Source of the DNA: Pseudoduganella namucuonensis
Lineage (GTDB): Bacteria > Pseudomonadota > Gammaproteobacteria > Burkholderiales > Burkholderiaceae_D
Assembly (NCBI RefSeq): GCF_900116645.1
Contig: NZ_FPBO01000019.1
Span: 86,208-150,207 of the forward strand
DNA: 64,000 nucleotides
Direction of reading: 5' to 3'
Notes under the pieces: model-generated
Told to the model about the DNA's origin: nothing
The model's database searches: none
Seen by the model: the letters and a program-made list of their open reading frames with translations, nothing else
Shown: piece after piece, positions 33,300 to 42,327 of the stretch
Layout of the letters: each line of letters begins with the position of its first letter
How positions within the stretch are numbered: the first letter of the stretch is position 1
Made by a program: the position numbers and the translations under genes

Positions 33300-33758
33300 C
33301 TATTCCTGCCGCACCCACGTCTGCGTGCGCCCCAGCATGGGTACCCCGATGTAGCCACGCACGTCGAGCTTCTTGCCGCCGTCGGTCAGACGAATCTTGC
33401 TGGCGTAGGTCTTGCCATTGTCCGGATCCAGTATCTGGCCGCCCGCGTAGGCGTCGCCGTCCTTTTTCAGGCCGCTCAATATCACCAGGCCGATGATGGG
33501 CGCATCCTTGCCGGCGCCCTCGCATTTCTCGCACTTGGGGTTCTGGCTTTCGTTCGGCGCCGGGAAGACCTTTTCGATCCTGCCCTGGAGCGCGCCGTTC
33601 GACTCGGTGATACGGATCAGCGCGCGTGGCTTGCCGGTGGCGTCATCGATGTTTTTCCAAAGGCCGGCGGGAGAGGCGTCGTCGGCCCGGACCAGCGGTG
33701 ACATGAGCGCCGTGGCCAGCGCAAGTCCGGTGACGAATGATTGTTTCAAGACATGCAT
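33300..33758 (-). CDS. DUF2147 exported protein
   Basis: 152 residues. A signal peptide ends at SPLVRA (about 25). The DUF2147 body starts SPAGLWKNIDDATGKPRALIRI and carries the family Cys pair in CEKCEG and the core GLVILSGLKKDGDAYAGGQILDPDNGKTY. DUF2147 proteins are small periplasmic or secreted beta-rich proteins of unknown role, sometimes near lipid or polymer metabolism. The ATG at 33758 follows TTGGAGAT; the in-frame TTG at 33773 lies on that ribosome site and is rejected. Confidence 0.85.
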   Translation of the reverse strand: MHVLKQSFVTGLALATALMSPLVRADDASPAGLWKNIDDATGKPRALIRITESNGALQGRIEKVFPAPNESQNPKCEKCEGAGKDAPIIGLVILSGLKKDGDAYAGGQILDPDNGKTYASKIRLTDGGKKLDVRGYIGVPMLGRTQTWVRQE

Positions 33759-33803
33759 GACAAGAATCTCCAATGATTTGAATATCGATGACGCATCCCG
33801 CGG

Positions 33804-34811
33804 TCACGCGCCCACCAGTTGCACAACGACCTTGCCCTTGGCCCTGCCCTGTTCAAGGTAGGCCAGTCCTTCCTTCGCCTGGCTGAACGGGACCACCTTG
33901 TCGATCACCGGACGGATACGCGATGTCTCGAGCAGTTCGCCGATCTTTGCCAGCTGGCCACCATCCGGCCGCACGAACAGGAAGGAATACGTGGCGTGGC
34001 GCGCCTTGGCGAGACGGATGATCTTGCGGCTCAACAAGCCGAGCACGAACCGCATGAGGAAGTTCATGCCGCGCGCCCGCGCGAAGGCGGCATCCGGCGG
34101 CCCGATGAGCGAGACGATGGTGCTCTCGGGTTTCACGATCGCCAGCGCCTTCTCGAGCTCATTCCCCCTGAGCGTGCCCAGCACCGCGTCGTAACCCCGC
34201 AGCACCTTCTCGAATTCCTGCTTCTTGTAGTCCACCACCTCGTCGGCGCCAAGGCCGCGCACCAGATCCACGTTGCCGGTGCTGGTGGTGGTCCCGACCT
34301 TCGCCCCGAGGTGTTTCGCCAGCTGGATCGCGAAACTTCCTATGCCGCCGGCGCCCGCCGGAACAAACACCTTCTGCCCCGGCTTGATCCGGGCGCGTTC
34401 ATGGAAGGCCTGCCATGAGGTGAGGCCAACCATCGGAATCGAGGCCGCTTGCACAAAGTCCAGATTGGCCGGTTTCAGCGCGGCGGCATGCTCGGGCACG
34501 GCGGCGAACTCGGCGAGGGAACCGCCGCCCAGGTCGAAGATGCTGGCGAACACGGCGTCGCCAACCTTGAAGCGCCTGACGCGCGTACCGACTTCCACCA
34601 CCACGCCGGCCAGATCGCTGCCCATCGTGGCTGGCAGCTGAAACTTGAGGATGGGTTTGAAGTCCCCCTTCGGTATCATGTAGTCGATCGGATTGAGGCC
34701 CACGGCATGAACCTGGACCAGTATTTCATCCGGTTTGATGACGGGCCGCGCGACGTCGGCGAATTCGATCTGGCCGGACCCGCCATAGCGTTTCAAGACT
34801 AGTGCTTTCAT
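33804..34811 (-). CDS. NADP-dependent medium-chain (quinone-oxidoreductase-like) dehydrogenase/reductase
   Basis: 335 residues. A GroES-like N-domain (VHAVGLNPIDYMIPKGDF, GSDLAGVVVEVG) and a Rossmann domain with AGAGGIGSFAIQLAKHLGA. The zinc-binding residues of alcohol dehydrogenases are missing, so it belongs with zinc-free quinone oxidoreductases/enone reductases (QOR, AST1-like). It probably reduces an activated C=C bond with NADPH. Next to an old yellow enzyme and two SDRs on the same strand, it suggests a group for reactive enones or quinones. Confidence 0.9.
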   Translation of the reverse strand: MKALVLKRYGGSGQIEFADVARPVIKPDEILVQVHAVGLNPIDYMIPKGDFKPILKFQLPATMGSDLAGVVVEVGTRVRRFKVGDAVFASIFDLGGGSLAEFAAVPEHAAALKPANLDFVQAASIPMVGLTSWQAFHERARIKPGQKVFVPAGAGGIGSFAIQLAKHLGAKVGTTTSTGNVDLVRGLGADEVVDYKKQEFEKVLRGYDAVLGTLRGNELEKALAIVKPESTIVSLIGPPDAAFARARGMNFLMRFVLGLLSRKIIRLAKARHATYSFLFVRPDGGQLAKIGELLETSRIRPVIDKVVPFSQAKEGLAYLEQGRAKGKVVVQLVGA

Positions 34812-34891
34812 GTTGTTACCTTCTTTGTTTTTGTTGAGTACATGTCCGCCCCCACCCACGACATGGCGGCGTTTCCGGCACACAGCGCCGA

Positions 34892-35968
34892 CTAGCCCGC
34901 CAGCGCCGGATAGTCCGTATAGCCCTGCGCCCCGGGCGTATAGAAGGTGGCGGGGTCGGGCGCGTTCAGTGGCGCGTCCAGGCGCATGCGGTCGACCAGG
35001 TCGGGGTTGGCCAGGAAGGCCCGGCCCATCGCAATCATATCGGCGCGGCCCTCGGCCAGCGCCTGCTGCGCGCCATGCTTGTCGAAGCCGCCGGCAAGGA
35101 TGAAGGGGCCATCGAACGCGGCGCGCAGGTCGGCCTTCAGCGCGGCTGGCACGGGCGGGGCGCCCATCGCCGAATGATCCAGCACGTGGACGTACATCAG
35201 GCCGAGCGCGGAAAGCTCCTTCACCAGCGCGACATACTGCTCGTCCACGCCGGCGAACGGGCCGGTGGCGTTGAACACGCCGTACGGCGACAAACGAATG
35301 CCAACCCGCCCGGCGCCGATTTCCCTGGCGGTGGCGCGGGCGACCTCGAGCACGAGCCGATTGCGCCCTTCGGGCGTGCCGCCGTAGCCGTCGGTCCGGC
35401 GGTTGACATTGGCGTTCAGGAACTGTTCCAGCAGATAGCCGTTGGCGGCGTGTAGTTCGATGCCGTCGAAGCCGGCCGCGATGGCCAGGCGCGCGGCGTT
35501 CGCGAATTCACGCGTCACCGCCGCGATGTCGGCCTCGGTCATCTCGCGCGGCGGCGTGTGCGGCTGGCTACCCTGGCCATCGGTCCACATCTCGCCCGGG
35601 CAGGCGCCGGACGATGGGCCCAGCACCTCGGCCCCGGCCGGCAGGTTCGCCTGGTGGCTCACGCGCCCGGTATGCATCAGCTGCACGACGATCTTGCCGC
35701 CCTGGGCGTGGACCGCGTCCGTCACCAGTCTCCAGCCTTGCGCGTGGGCGTCGTTGAACAAGCCCGGGATGCGCGCGTAGCCCAAGCCGTTCGGCGACGG
35801 CGAGGTGCCCTCGGTGATGATGAGGCCCGCGCTTGCGCGCTGGGCGTAGTAGGTCGCCATCAGGCTGTTCGGCGTGTTGTTGTCGACGGCGCGGCTGCGC
35901 GTGAGCGGCGACATCACGGCGCGGTTTTTAAGATCGGTGGCGCGCAGGGAGAAGGTTTCGAATAGCAT
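34892..35968 (-). CDS. Old yellow enzyme-family alkene reductase (NADH:flavin oxidoreductase)
   Basis: 358 residues, FMN-binding TIM barrel. N-terminal NRAVMSPLTRSRA, the His/Asn substrate motif IELHAANGYLLEQFLN, the catalytic Tyr region NRRTDGYGG, and the phosphate-binding end ILAGGFDKHGAQQAL...GRADMIAMGRAFLANPDL. It reduces electron-poor double bonds (enones, nitro compounds, maleimides) with NAD(P)H. I chose the ATG at 35968, which gives the family start MLFETFSL; the long upstream extension shadows the next SDR gene. Likely a detoxification enzyme. Confidence 0.92.
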   Translation of the reverse strand: MLFETFSLRATDLKNRAVMSPLTRSRAVDNNTPNSLMATYYAQRASAGLIITEGTSPSPNGLGYARIPGLFNDAHAQGWRLVTDAVHAQGGKIVVQLMHTGRVSHQANLPAGAEVLGPSSGACPGEMWTDGQGSQPHTPPREMTEADIAAVTREFANAARLAIAAGFDGIELHAANGYLLEQFLNANVNRRTDGYGGTPEGRNRLVLEVARATAREIGAGRVGIRLSPYGVFNATGPFAGVDEQYVALVKELSALGLMYVHVLDHSAMGAPPVPAALKADLRAAFDGPFILAGGFDKHGAQQALAEGRADMIAMGRAFLANPDLVDRMRLDAPLNAPDPATFYTPGAQGYTDYPALAG

Positions 35969-36005
35969 GTCGGGTATCCTTTGAGTGTATTTCCGCGGAT
36001 GAAAA

Positions 36006-36806
36006 TCAGAGCGCCAGCAGGCGCGGCGCGACCTTGCCGGTTTGCGCCGTGGCGAACAGCGCGGCGCGGGCCGATTCGAAGCGCTCGATCGCCTCCGCGT
36101 CGGCCACCGACGGCCAAGTGACGTCCTCGCCCTTGTCGAAGGCGAGCAAGGCCGCGTCCACGAGATCGTCCACCGCCATGACGGACTCCGGGGCCAGGGC
36201 CGACAGGGGCACGCCGGACTGGTCCCAGACTTCGGTGGCCGTTGCGGCGGGAAGCACAACCTGGACCTTCACGCCGGTATCGGCCAGTTCCTGCTGAAGC
36301 CCGCGGCTGAACGCCAGCACGAAGGCCTTGGTGCCGCTGTAGACGGAGCTGATCGGCATGGAATGCAGCGCCATGGCGGAGGCGATGTTGATGATCGCGC
36401 CTTCATTGCGCGCCTTGAGTCCCGGCAGGGCCGCATGCGACAGGCGCGTCAGCGCCGTGATGTTCAGCGCAATCTGCGACAGGGAGTCCTGCAAGGGGCT
36501 GCCCAGGATCGGAGCAAGCCGCGCGATGCCGGCGTTGTTCACCAGGATGCTGACATCCGGCGTGCTGGACAGGAATTGCTCGACGCTGGCCTGGCCAGCC
36601 TCCGTGCCGAGGTCGGCGACCAGTGGCTCGACCCGCACCCCGTGCGTCTTTGCGATCTTGGCCGCCAGCGATTGCAAGCGCTCCTCGCGGCGCGCGACCA
36701 GCACCAGGTCGTAGCCGCGTTTGGCCAGGCGGTCGGCGTAGACCGCGCCTATGCCGGACGACGCGCCGGTCACCACCGCGATTTTTTTGGAAGAAGAAGT
36801 AGACAT
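36006..36806 (-). CDS. Short-chain dehydrogenase/reductase
   Basis: 266 residues. TGASSGIG (13-20), NNAG (90-93) and YSGTK (Y156, K160) give the full classical SDR set. It is in the same direction as the old yellow enzyme and quinone-oxidoreductase-like gene. The substrate is not evident. It is most like the DltE/YqjQ group of general SDRs. GGAAAC lies before the ATG at 36806. Confidence 0.9.
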   Translation of the reverse strand: MSTSSSKKIAVVTGASSGIGAVYADRLAKRGYDLVLVARREERLQSLAAKIAKTHGVRVEPLVADLGTEAGQASVEQFLSSTPDVSILVNNAGIARLAPILGSPLQDSLSQIALNITALTRLSHAALPGLKARNEGAIINIASAMALHSMPISSVYSGTKAFVLAFSRGLQQELADTGVKVQVVLPAATATEVWDQSGVPLSALAPESVMAVDDLVDAALLAFDKGEDVTWPSVADAEAIERFESARAALFATAQTGKVAPRLLAL

Positions 36807-36858
36807 CGTTGTTTCCTTTTGGTTGAGAGTTGTACTGCGTGGCTTGTGTTGCGTATTG

Positions 36859-37665
36859 CTATGCGAGCCGCAGATCCTTGCGTATGCCCGAGTCCATCAC
36901 CCCGGCAGGGGCGAAGGTGCGCAGCAGGCGCAGGCGCGCGGCCAGACCGCCGGCGGTGTATCGCAGTTTCGGACGGACCGCCAGCGCCGCTTTCAGCACC
37001 GTATCGGCCACCACGTCCGGCCCCTCGGCGCCCTCCATCACTTCCCCGATGCGCCGGGCCATGGCGGTCCGCACCTCGCGGTAGGCCTCGAGTTTGGCGT
37101 CCGGCTCCAGCAGGTTGGCGTCGAACGGTGTCTTGGTGTAGGCGGGCTCGACGACCACGGAACGGATGCCCCAGTTGCGCAATTCGTGGTCCAGCGATTC
37201 CGAATAGCCTTCAATGGCGTGCTTGGTGGCGGCATACAGCGCGCCATACGGCATCGGCAGAAAACCGAGCACCGAGCCGATGTTGATGACGCGGCCGCCG
37301 CCCTGGGCCCGCATATGCGGCAGCACCGCGCGCGTCATGCGCACCACGCCGAAGAAGTTGGTGTCGAATATGGACTGCGCCTGTGCGATCGAACTCTCCT
37401 CCGCGCCGGCCGGGGCCACGCCGAAGCCCGCGTTGTTCACCAGCAGGTCGATCCGCCCTTCCAGCCGCATCACGCAGGCGACGGCCTCCTGGACCGAGGC
37501 GTCGCTGGTCACGTCCAGGGCCAGCATCTCGTATGCGCGCCGGCCCGCTTGCGCGCCGCGGCGGCTGGTGCCGTACACCTTGAAGCCGGCTTGCGCGAGC
37601 CGCTTCGCCGTGGCTTCGCCGATGCCGGACGAGGCTCCGGTGACGAGTGCGATCTTGGTATTCAT
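36859..37665 (-). CDS. Short-chain dehydrogenase/reductase, first gene of the TetR-flanked redox cluster
   Basis: 268 residues. TGASSGIG (9-16), NNAGFG near 77-82, YAATK (Y144, K148). I chose the second ATG (37665) over 37671 because AAAGGA is then at proper distance. A 20-bp near-perfect palindrome (AATATGATG, 2 bases, CATCATATT) lies 21-40 bases upstream, and its core recurs at the TetR gene just beyond. It is therefore the most probable direct target of that repressor. The substrate is unknown. Confidence 0.9.
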   Translation of the reverse strand: MNTKIALVTGASSGIGEATAKRLAQAGFKVYGTSRRGAQAGRRAYEMLALDVTSDASVQEAVACVMRLEGRIDLLVNNAGFGVAPAGAEESSIAQAQSIFDTNFFGVVRMTRAVLPHMRAQGGGRVINIGSVLGFLPMPYGALYAATKHAIEGYSESLDHELRNWGIRSVVVEPAYTKTPFDANLLEPDAKLEAYREVRTAMARRIGEVMEGAEGPDVVADTVLKAALAVRPKLRYTAGGLAARLRLLRTFAPAGVMDSGIRKDLRLA

Positions 37666-37685
37666 GGCCATCCTTTCATTAGTAG

Positions 37686-37705
37686 AATATGATGCTCATC
37701 ATATT
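37686..37705. promoter_or_regulatory. Operator AATATGATG-CT-CATCATATT for the second TetR regulator
   Basis: Nine-base arms around a 2-base centre, positioned between the SDR start (37665) and the TetR stop (37727). The inner ATGATGnnCATCAT is repeated at 38340-38353 over the TetR start codons, linking the site to that regulator. Confidence 0.7.
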
Positions 37706-37726
37706 TTAAAGCAAAAAAAACCGCCG

Positions 37727-38341
37727 TCAGTCGTCGACGACAGCCGGGGTGAATTGTTTCAGCGCGGCTGCGCACAGGGCCTTCGACAGCCTGGGGTCGT
37801 CCACGGCGCGCGCGACCATGGCGGTGCCCACCAGGGCGCAGACCAGCGCCATGGCCCGCTCGTGCGCCTCGGGCTGGCCCCAGTCGGGCAGTTGGCGGGC
37901 GAACAGGTCGATCATTTCCTTGATGTGGATGGTCGCGGCGCGCCGCACCTCCGGCGCCTGGCGCGGCATTTCAGAGCCCAGCGCGGAAACCGGGCAGCCG
38001 GTCTCGATGGCCCCGATATGCTCCGGCGACAAATAGGCCTGGATCATGGCCTGCAGGGCCAGCCCCGGAGGCGCGGCGGCCGCCACCCGCGCGGCCAGGG
38101 CCACCGATTCGGCGCCGGCGCGGTCGCCCGCCTCGGCCAACAAGGCGTCGCGCGATTCGAAGTGGGCGTAGAAGCCGCCGTGCGTCAGCCCGGCCTCCTT
38201 CATGATGTCCGCCACCCCGGTGCCATCGTAGCCGCTGCGGCGGATGGCGCGCGCCGCCACCTCCACGATGCGTTCGTGCGTGGCTTCCTTGCGGCTGGGG
38301 GCCGTCTGCCTGACGGGCTGCTTGGTGGATTTCGTCTTCAT
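37727..38341 (-). CDS. TetR/AcrR-family repressor of the redox cluster
   Basis: 204 residues. An HTH (YDGTGVADIMKEAGLTHGGFYAHFESRDALLAEA) after a basic, Thr/Lys-rich start, and a C-terminal domain with ETGCPVSALGSEMPR, seen in the TetR group that regulates enone/electrophile reductases (NemR-like, TetR_C_39-like). Three in-frame ATGs (38353, 38350, 38341) are possible; 38341 is the most conservative. The palindrome ATGATGGTCATCAT covers these starts, predicting autorepression, and its partner lies before the downstream SDR. The Cys in the ligand domain could sense electrophiles. Confidence 0.88.
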   Translation of the reverse strand: MKTKSTKQPVRQTAPSRKEATHERIVEVAARAIRRSGYDGTGVADIMKEAGLTHGGFYAHFESRDALLAEAGDRAGAESVALAARVAAAAPPGLALQAMIQAYLSPEHIGAIETGCPVSALGSEMPRQAPEVRRAATIHIKEMIDLFARQLPDWGQPEAHERAMALVCALVGTAMVARAVDDPRLSKALCAAALKQFTPAVVDD

Positions 38342-38353
38342 GATGGTCATCAT
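38340..38353. promoter_or_regulatory. Autoregulatory operator ATGATGGTCATCAT
   Basis: Six-base arms and a 2-base centre, overlapping the candidate start codons of the TetR gene. The arms equal the core of the larger palindrome at 37686-37705. Confidence 0.6.
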
Positions 38354-38543
38354 ATAGCATTTCGCGCGAACGTGCACGGCCCCGGTTTTATCTGTATTCC
38401 ATTCGGGAATAGGAACTGGAAAACAATTCCTTTGTAGTTTAGGCACCCTCTGCCGAATAATCGCTTGGCCGAGGCGTTGTATTCCAACGCAAATTCTGAG
38501 GCCGACGACGGCCCGGGCGCACATAAACAACAATGGAGACACC

Positions 38544-40940
38544 ATGTTCAACCCCACCACCCTGCGCCGCGCAGTGTTGATCAGCCTGTACGGTTCCGCA
38601 GCGCTGGCCGCCCTTTCCCCGGCCGCCCACGCCCAGTCCTCCCCGGAAGGCGCGAAGAGCGAACAAATGCAAACCGTGAACGTGGTCGGCACGCGCCGCG
38701 CCAACGCCTCCGCCACCGAGACCGCGCTGCCGGTCGACTTCATCCCCATGAACAAGGCCGCCGAGCAAGGCGCCCAGTTCGACCTGGCGCAGTCGCTGAC
38801 CTACATCTCGCCATCGTTCAACTCCACCCGCCAGACCGGCGCGGACGGCGCCGACCTGGTCGATTCCGCCGCCCTGCGCGGCCTGGGTTCGGACCAGACC
38901 CTGGTGCTGGTGAACGGCAAGCGCCGCCACACCACCGCGCTGGTCAACCTGTTCGGCGCGCGCAACCGCGGCAACACCGGCACCGACATGAACGCCGTGC
39001 CGCTGCTGGCCATCCGCAACGTGCAGGTGCTGCGCGACGGCGCGGCGGCCCAATACGGCTCGGACGCGATCGCCGGCGTGATCAACATCGACCTGAAGAA
39101 AAGCCTGGGCTGCGAGGCGGTGGCCGGCTACGGCCAATACTCCGAGGGCGACGGCAAGAACTACCTGACCTCGGCCTATTGCGGCGTGAAGGTGGGCGAC
39201 AAGGGCGTGATCGGCGTCACCGGCGAATACCTGGACCGCGGCCGCTCCAACCGCGCGGAACCCGGCAACCCGCGCATCATCGGCGACACCAAGGCGCGGA
39301 ACAAGACGCTGTACGCCAACGGCGAACTGCCCGTCACCGCCGACGGCCGCCTGTACTTCACGGCCGGCACGCAGGTGCGCGAGGCCTCCAGCGCCGCCTG
39401 GGCGCGCAACGGCACGGACGACGTCCCCACCCGCAACTCGGCCGCCATGTATCCGAACGGCTTCGTCCCCTTCATCAACGCCGACATCGACGACCAGTAC
39501 GGCACGCTGGGCTACCGCACCCGCGCCGGCGAATGGAACGCGGACCTGTCGCAGACCTACGGCTACAACAAGATGATGTACAACATCGCCAACACGCTGA
39601 ACGCCTCCATCGCCAACAAGGACCTGCTGGCCGGCGGCAAGGGCGTCAGCCCGGCCGCCTTCGGCGCCGGCGGCTTCTCCTTCCAGCAGCAGACCACCAA
39701 CGTGGACTTCAGCCGGCTGTTCGACGGCGTGATGAGCGGCTTGAACGTGGCCTTCGGCGGCGAGTACCGCACCGAGACCTACAAGATCTTCGCCGGCGAG
39801 ACCGGTTCCTGGATCGACGCCGACGGCGTGGGCTTCGGCGGCAACGCCGGCAGCCAGGGCTTCCCCGGCTTCCAGCCCGGCGACGTCACTGACAAGAGCC
39901 GCCACAGCCTGGCCGCCTACGCCGACGTGGAGGCCGACGTCACCGACCGCCTGAAGCTGCAGGCCGCGCTGCGCTACGAGAAGTTCAGCGACTTCGGAAA
40001 CACCGTCACCGGCAAGGTGGCGGGCGGTTTCCGCGTCGGCCCGGACATGCTGTTGCGCGGCTCCGCCTCCACCGGCTTCCGCGCGCCGTCGCTGCAGCAG
40101 ATCTTCTTCTCGTCCACCTTCACGGACTTCATCAGCGGCCAGCCCAAGGACGTGGTGCTGGCGCCCAATGGCGGCGCGGTCGCCAACGCGGCCGGCATCC
40201 CCAAGCTGAAGGAGGAAAAGTCGAAGAGTTTCACCCTGGGCGCGACCTGGACGCCGACCCGCTCCACCTCCGTCACGGCCGACCTGTACCGCATCGACAT
40301 CGACGACCGCATCGTGCTGTCGGGCCGCTTCGACGCCGACAACTATCCGGCGCTTGGCGCCGTGCTGTCCCGCCTGGGCGTGGGCCAGGCGCAGTTCTTC
40401 GTCAACTCGATCAACACCCGCACCCAGGGCCTGGACCTGACGGTGTCCAACAAGGCCGACCTGGCGGGCGGCAAGCTGACCACCTTCCTGGCGGCGAACT
40501 TCAGCAGGAACGAGGTGCTGGGGGTGAACGCGCCGGCGGCGTTCAAGGGCTACGAGAACGTGCTGCTGTCCGAGCGCGAGCGCCTGTTCATCGAACAGGG
40601 CGGCCCGCGCCGCAAGGCCACGCTGGGCCTGGCCTACACGCACGGCAAGCTGGACACCGACTTCAAGATCATCCACTTCGGTCCGCAGACGCTGGGCACC
40701 TTCTCCGGCACCGCCGCCGGCGTGCCGAACGCGAAGTATGAACCGAAGACCTCGGCCGACCTGTCGCTCACCTGGGCCTTCACCGCCAACACCAAGCTGA
40801 CCGTGGGCGGCGCCAACATCTTCAACGTCAAGCCCACGCGCCAGGACGCCAACGAGACCGACAACGGCTTCCACTACGACAGCGTGCAGTTCGGCCTGAA
40901 CGGCGCCTCCTACTTCGCCCGCCTGTGGCACAAGTTCTGA
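38544..40940 (+). CDS. TonB-dependent receptor
   Basis: 798 residues. A signal peptide ends SPAAHA (about 29); a TonB-box-like stretch QTVNVVGTRR; a plug domain with ALRGLGSDQTLVLVNGKRR and IRNVQVLRDGAAAQYGSDAIAGVINI; and a 22-strand barrel ending in WHKF. It imports a scarce ligand (siderophore, sugar or other) using TonB energy. AATGGAG precedes the ATG. Two small inverted repeats containing TATTC lie upstream (38395-38411 and 38474-38490), of unknown meaning. The nearest neighbours give no ligand; it is some 20 kb from the PA14/TonB-like gene. Confidence 0.93.
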   Translation: MFNPTTLRRAVLISLYGSAALAALSPAAHAQSSPEGAKSEQMQTVNVVGTRRANASATETALPVDFIPMNKAAEQGAQFDLAQSLTYISPSFNSTRQTGADGADLVDSAALRGLGSDQTLVLVNGKRRHTTALVNLFGARNRGNTGTDMNAVPLLAIRNVQVLRDGAAAQYGSDAIAGVINIDLKKSLGCEAVAGYGQYSEGDGKNYLTSAYCGVKVGDKGVIGVTGEYLDRGRSNRAEPGNPRIIGDTKARNKTLYANGELPVTADGRLYFTAGTQVREASSAAWARNGTDDVPTRNSAAMYPNGFVPFINADIDDQYGTLGYRTRAGEWNADLSQTYGYNKMMYNIANTLNASIANKDLLAGGKGVSPAAFGAGGFSFQQQTTNVDFSRLFDGVMSGLNVAFGGEYRTETYKIFAGETGSWIDADGVGFGGNAGSQGFPGFQPGDVTDKSRHSLAAYADVEADVTDRLKLQAALRYEKFSDFGNTVTGKVAGGFRVGPDMLLRGSASTGFRAPSLQQIFFSSTFTDFISGQPKDVVLAPNGGAVANAAGIPKLKEEKSKSFTLGATWTPTRSTSVTADLYRIDIDDRIVLSGRFDADNYPALGAVLSRLGVGQAQFFVNSINTRTQGLDLTVSNKADLAGGKLTTFLAANFSRNEVLGVNAPAAFKGYENVLLSERERLFIEQGGPRRKATLGLAYTHGKLDTDFKIIHFGPQTLGTFSGTAAGVPNAKYEPKTSADLSLTWAFTANTKLTVGGANIFNVKPTRQDANETDNGFHYDSVQFGLNGASYFARLWHKF

Positions 40941-40974
40941 GGCCGATATCGTAGGCCGGCATGGCGCTGGCGCG

Positions 40975-42222
40975 CTACTCGGCCCTGCGCGCCGGCGCCG
41001 CGGCTTCGATCGCATACTCCCCGAGCTGATACAGCAAGGCCAGCGCCGGAAACGCCATGCCCAACACCAGCGCGCCGTGCCAGCCGTGGGCGGCGTAGAC
41101 CCAGGCGCCCAGCGCCGACCCCAGCGCGCCGCCGGCGAAGAACAACGCGAAGTAGATCGCGTTCAGCCGGCTGCGCACCTCCGCCCCCAGCACGAAGATG
41201 GCGCGCTGGCCGAGCACCAGGTTGGCCGCCACACCCATGTCCAGCACGATGGACGCGGCCACCAGCAGCGCCAGCGACACCACGCGCGCGCCGGGCACGA
41301 GCAGCGGCAAGGCGAACGAGATCACGCCCAGCAACAGCGCGGCGGTGGTGGCGGAACGGGCGTGGCCCGCGTCGGCCAGCCGTCCGGCCACCGGCGAGGC
41401 GACGGCGCCAGCCATCCCCACCAGCGCGAAGATGGCGATGCCGGTCTGCGACAGGCCGAATTCGGGCCCTGCCAGCGCCAGCGGCGCCGTGGTCCAGAAC
41501 AGGCTGAAGGCGCCGAACATGCCGGCGTGGTAGGCCGAACGGCGGCGCAGCACCGGCGTGGAGGCGAACAGCCGCCACATCGACGCCAGCAGGCGAGGAT
41601 AGGACAGCGTGGCGGCCGGCAGACGCCGCGGAAGCTTGTGGCGCAGGACGAAGGCCAGCGCCAGCATGGCCGCCGCCGCGCCGACGAACACGGCGTGCCA
41701 GCCCAGATGGTCCGCCGCCAGGCTGGCCACGGGGCGCGCCAGCATGATCCCGATCAGCAGGCCGCTGACGACCTTGCCCACCGTTTGTCCGCGCGTCGCT
41801 TCCCTGGACAGATGGGCGGCGAACGGCACGATGATCTGCGCCGCCACCGACGCCAGCCCCACGCCGAGCGCCGCGGCCAGCACCAGCCACGGGCTGGACG
41901 CGGTGGCCGCCAGCGCCAGCGCGCCGGAGGTCAGCAGCAGCAGGGTGACGACCAGGCGCCGGTTTTCCAGCAGGTCCCCCAGCGGGACGATGAACAACAG
42001 GCCGAGACAATAGCCGATCTGCGTCAGGGTGACGATCAGGCCGGCCGCCCGCGGCGACAGGCCGGTGGCGGCGCTGATCGGACCCACCAGCGTTTGGGCG
42101 TAGTACAGGTTGGCCACTATCAGCCCGCTGGCGATGGCGAGCAGCCACACCATGCCGGAGGATATGTCTTGCCGGGTGTCGTTTTGCGCGTTGGTCTGGA
42201 TGGGTTGCAACAAGGCATTCAT
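40975..42222 (-). CDS. MFS transporter (drug/arabinose efflux type)
   Basis: 415 residues with twelve predicted membrane helices, an N-terminal SGLIVANLYYAQTLVGPIS and the loop 2-3 region PLGDLLENRRLVV. Resembles the YbjJ/AraJ-type efflux branch. A LysR gene is transcribed divergently 105 bases away, the classical arrangement for a regulated exporter. The exported compound is unknown. It converges with the TonB-dependent receptor gene. Confidence 0.9.
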   Translation of the reverse strand: MNALLQPIQTNAQNDTRQDISSGMVWLLAIASGLIVANLYYAQTLVGPISAATGLSPRAAGLIVTLTQIGYCLGLLFIVPLGDLLENRRLVVTLLLLTSGALALAATASSPWLVLAAALGVGLASVAAQIIVPFAAHLSREATRGQTVGKVVSGLLIGIMLARPVASLAADHLGWHAVFVGAAAAMLALAFVLRHKLPRRLPAATLSYPRLLASMWRLFASTPVLRRRSAYHAGMFGAFSLFWTTAPLALAGPEFGLSQTGIAIFALVGMAGAVASPVAGRLADAGHARSATTAALLLGVISFALPLLVPGARVVSLALLVAASIVLDMGVAANLVLGQRAIFVLGAEVRSRLNAIYFALFFAGGALGSALGAWVYAAHGWHGALVLGMAFPALALLYQLGEYAIEAAAPARRAE

Positions 42223-42327
42223 TGAGTTCTCCGGTCGGATGACGATGGGAACACTTTATGGCCTCCCGGCTCTGCTGATAAGATGGCCAATCCCGTCAAC
42301 ACCGTTGCGCGCAGCGCAAAACTGAAC

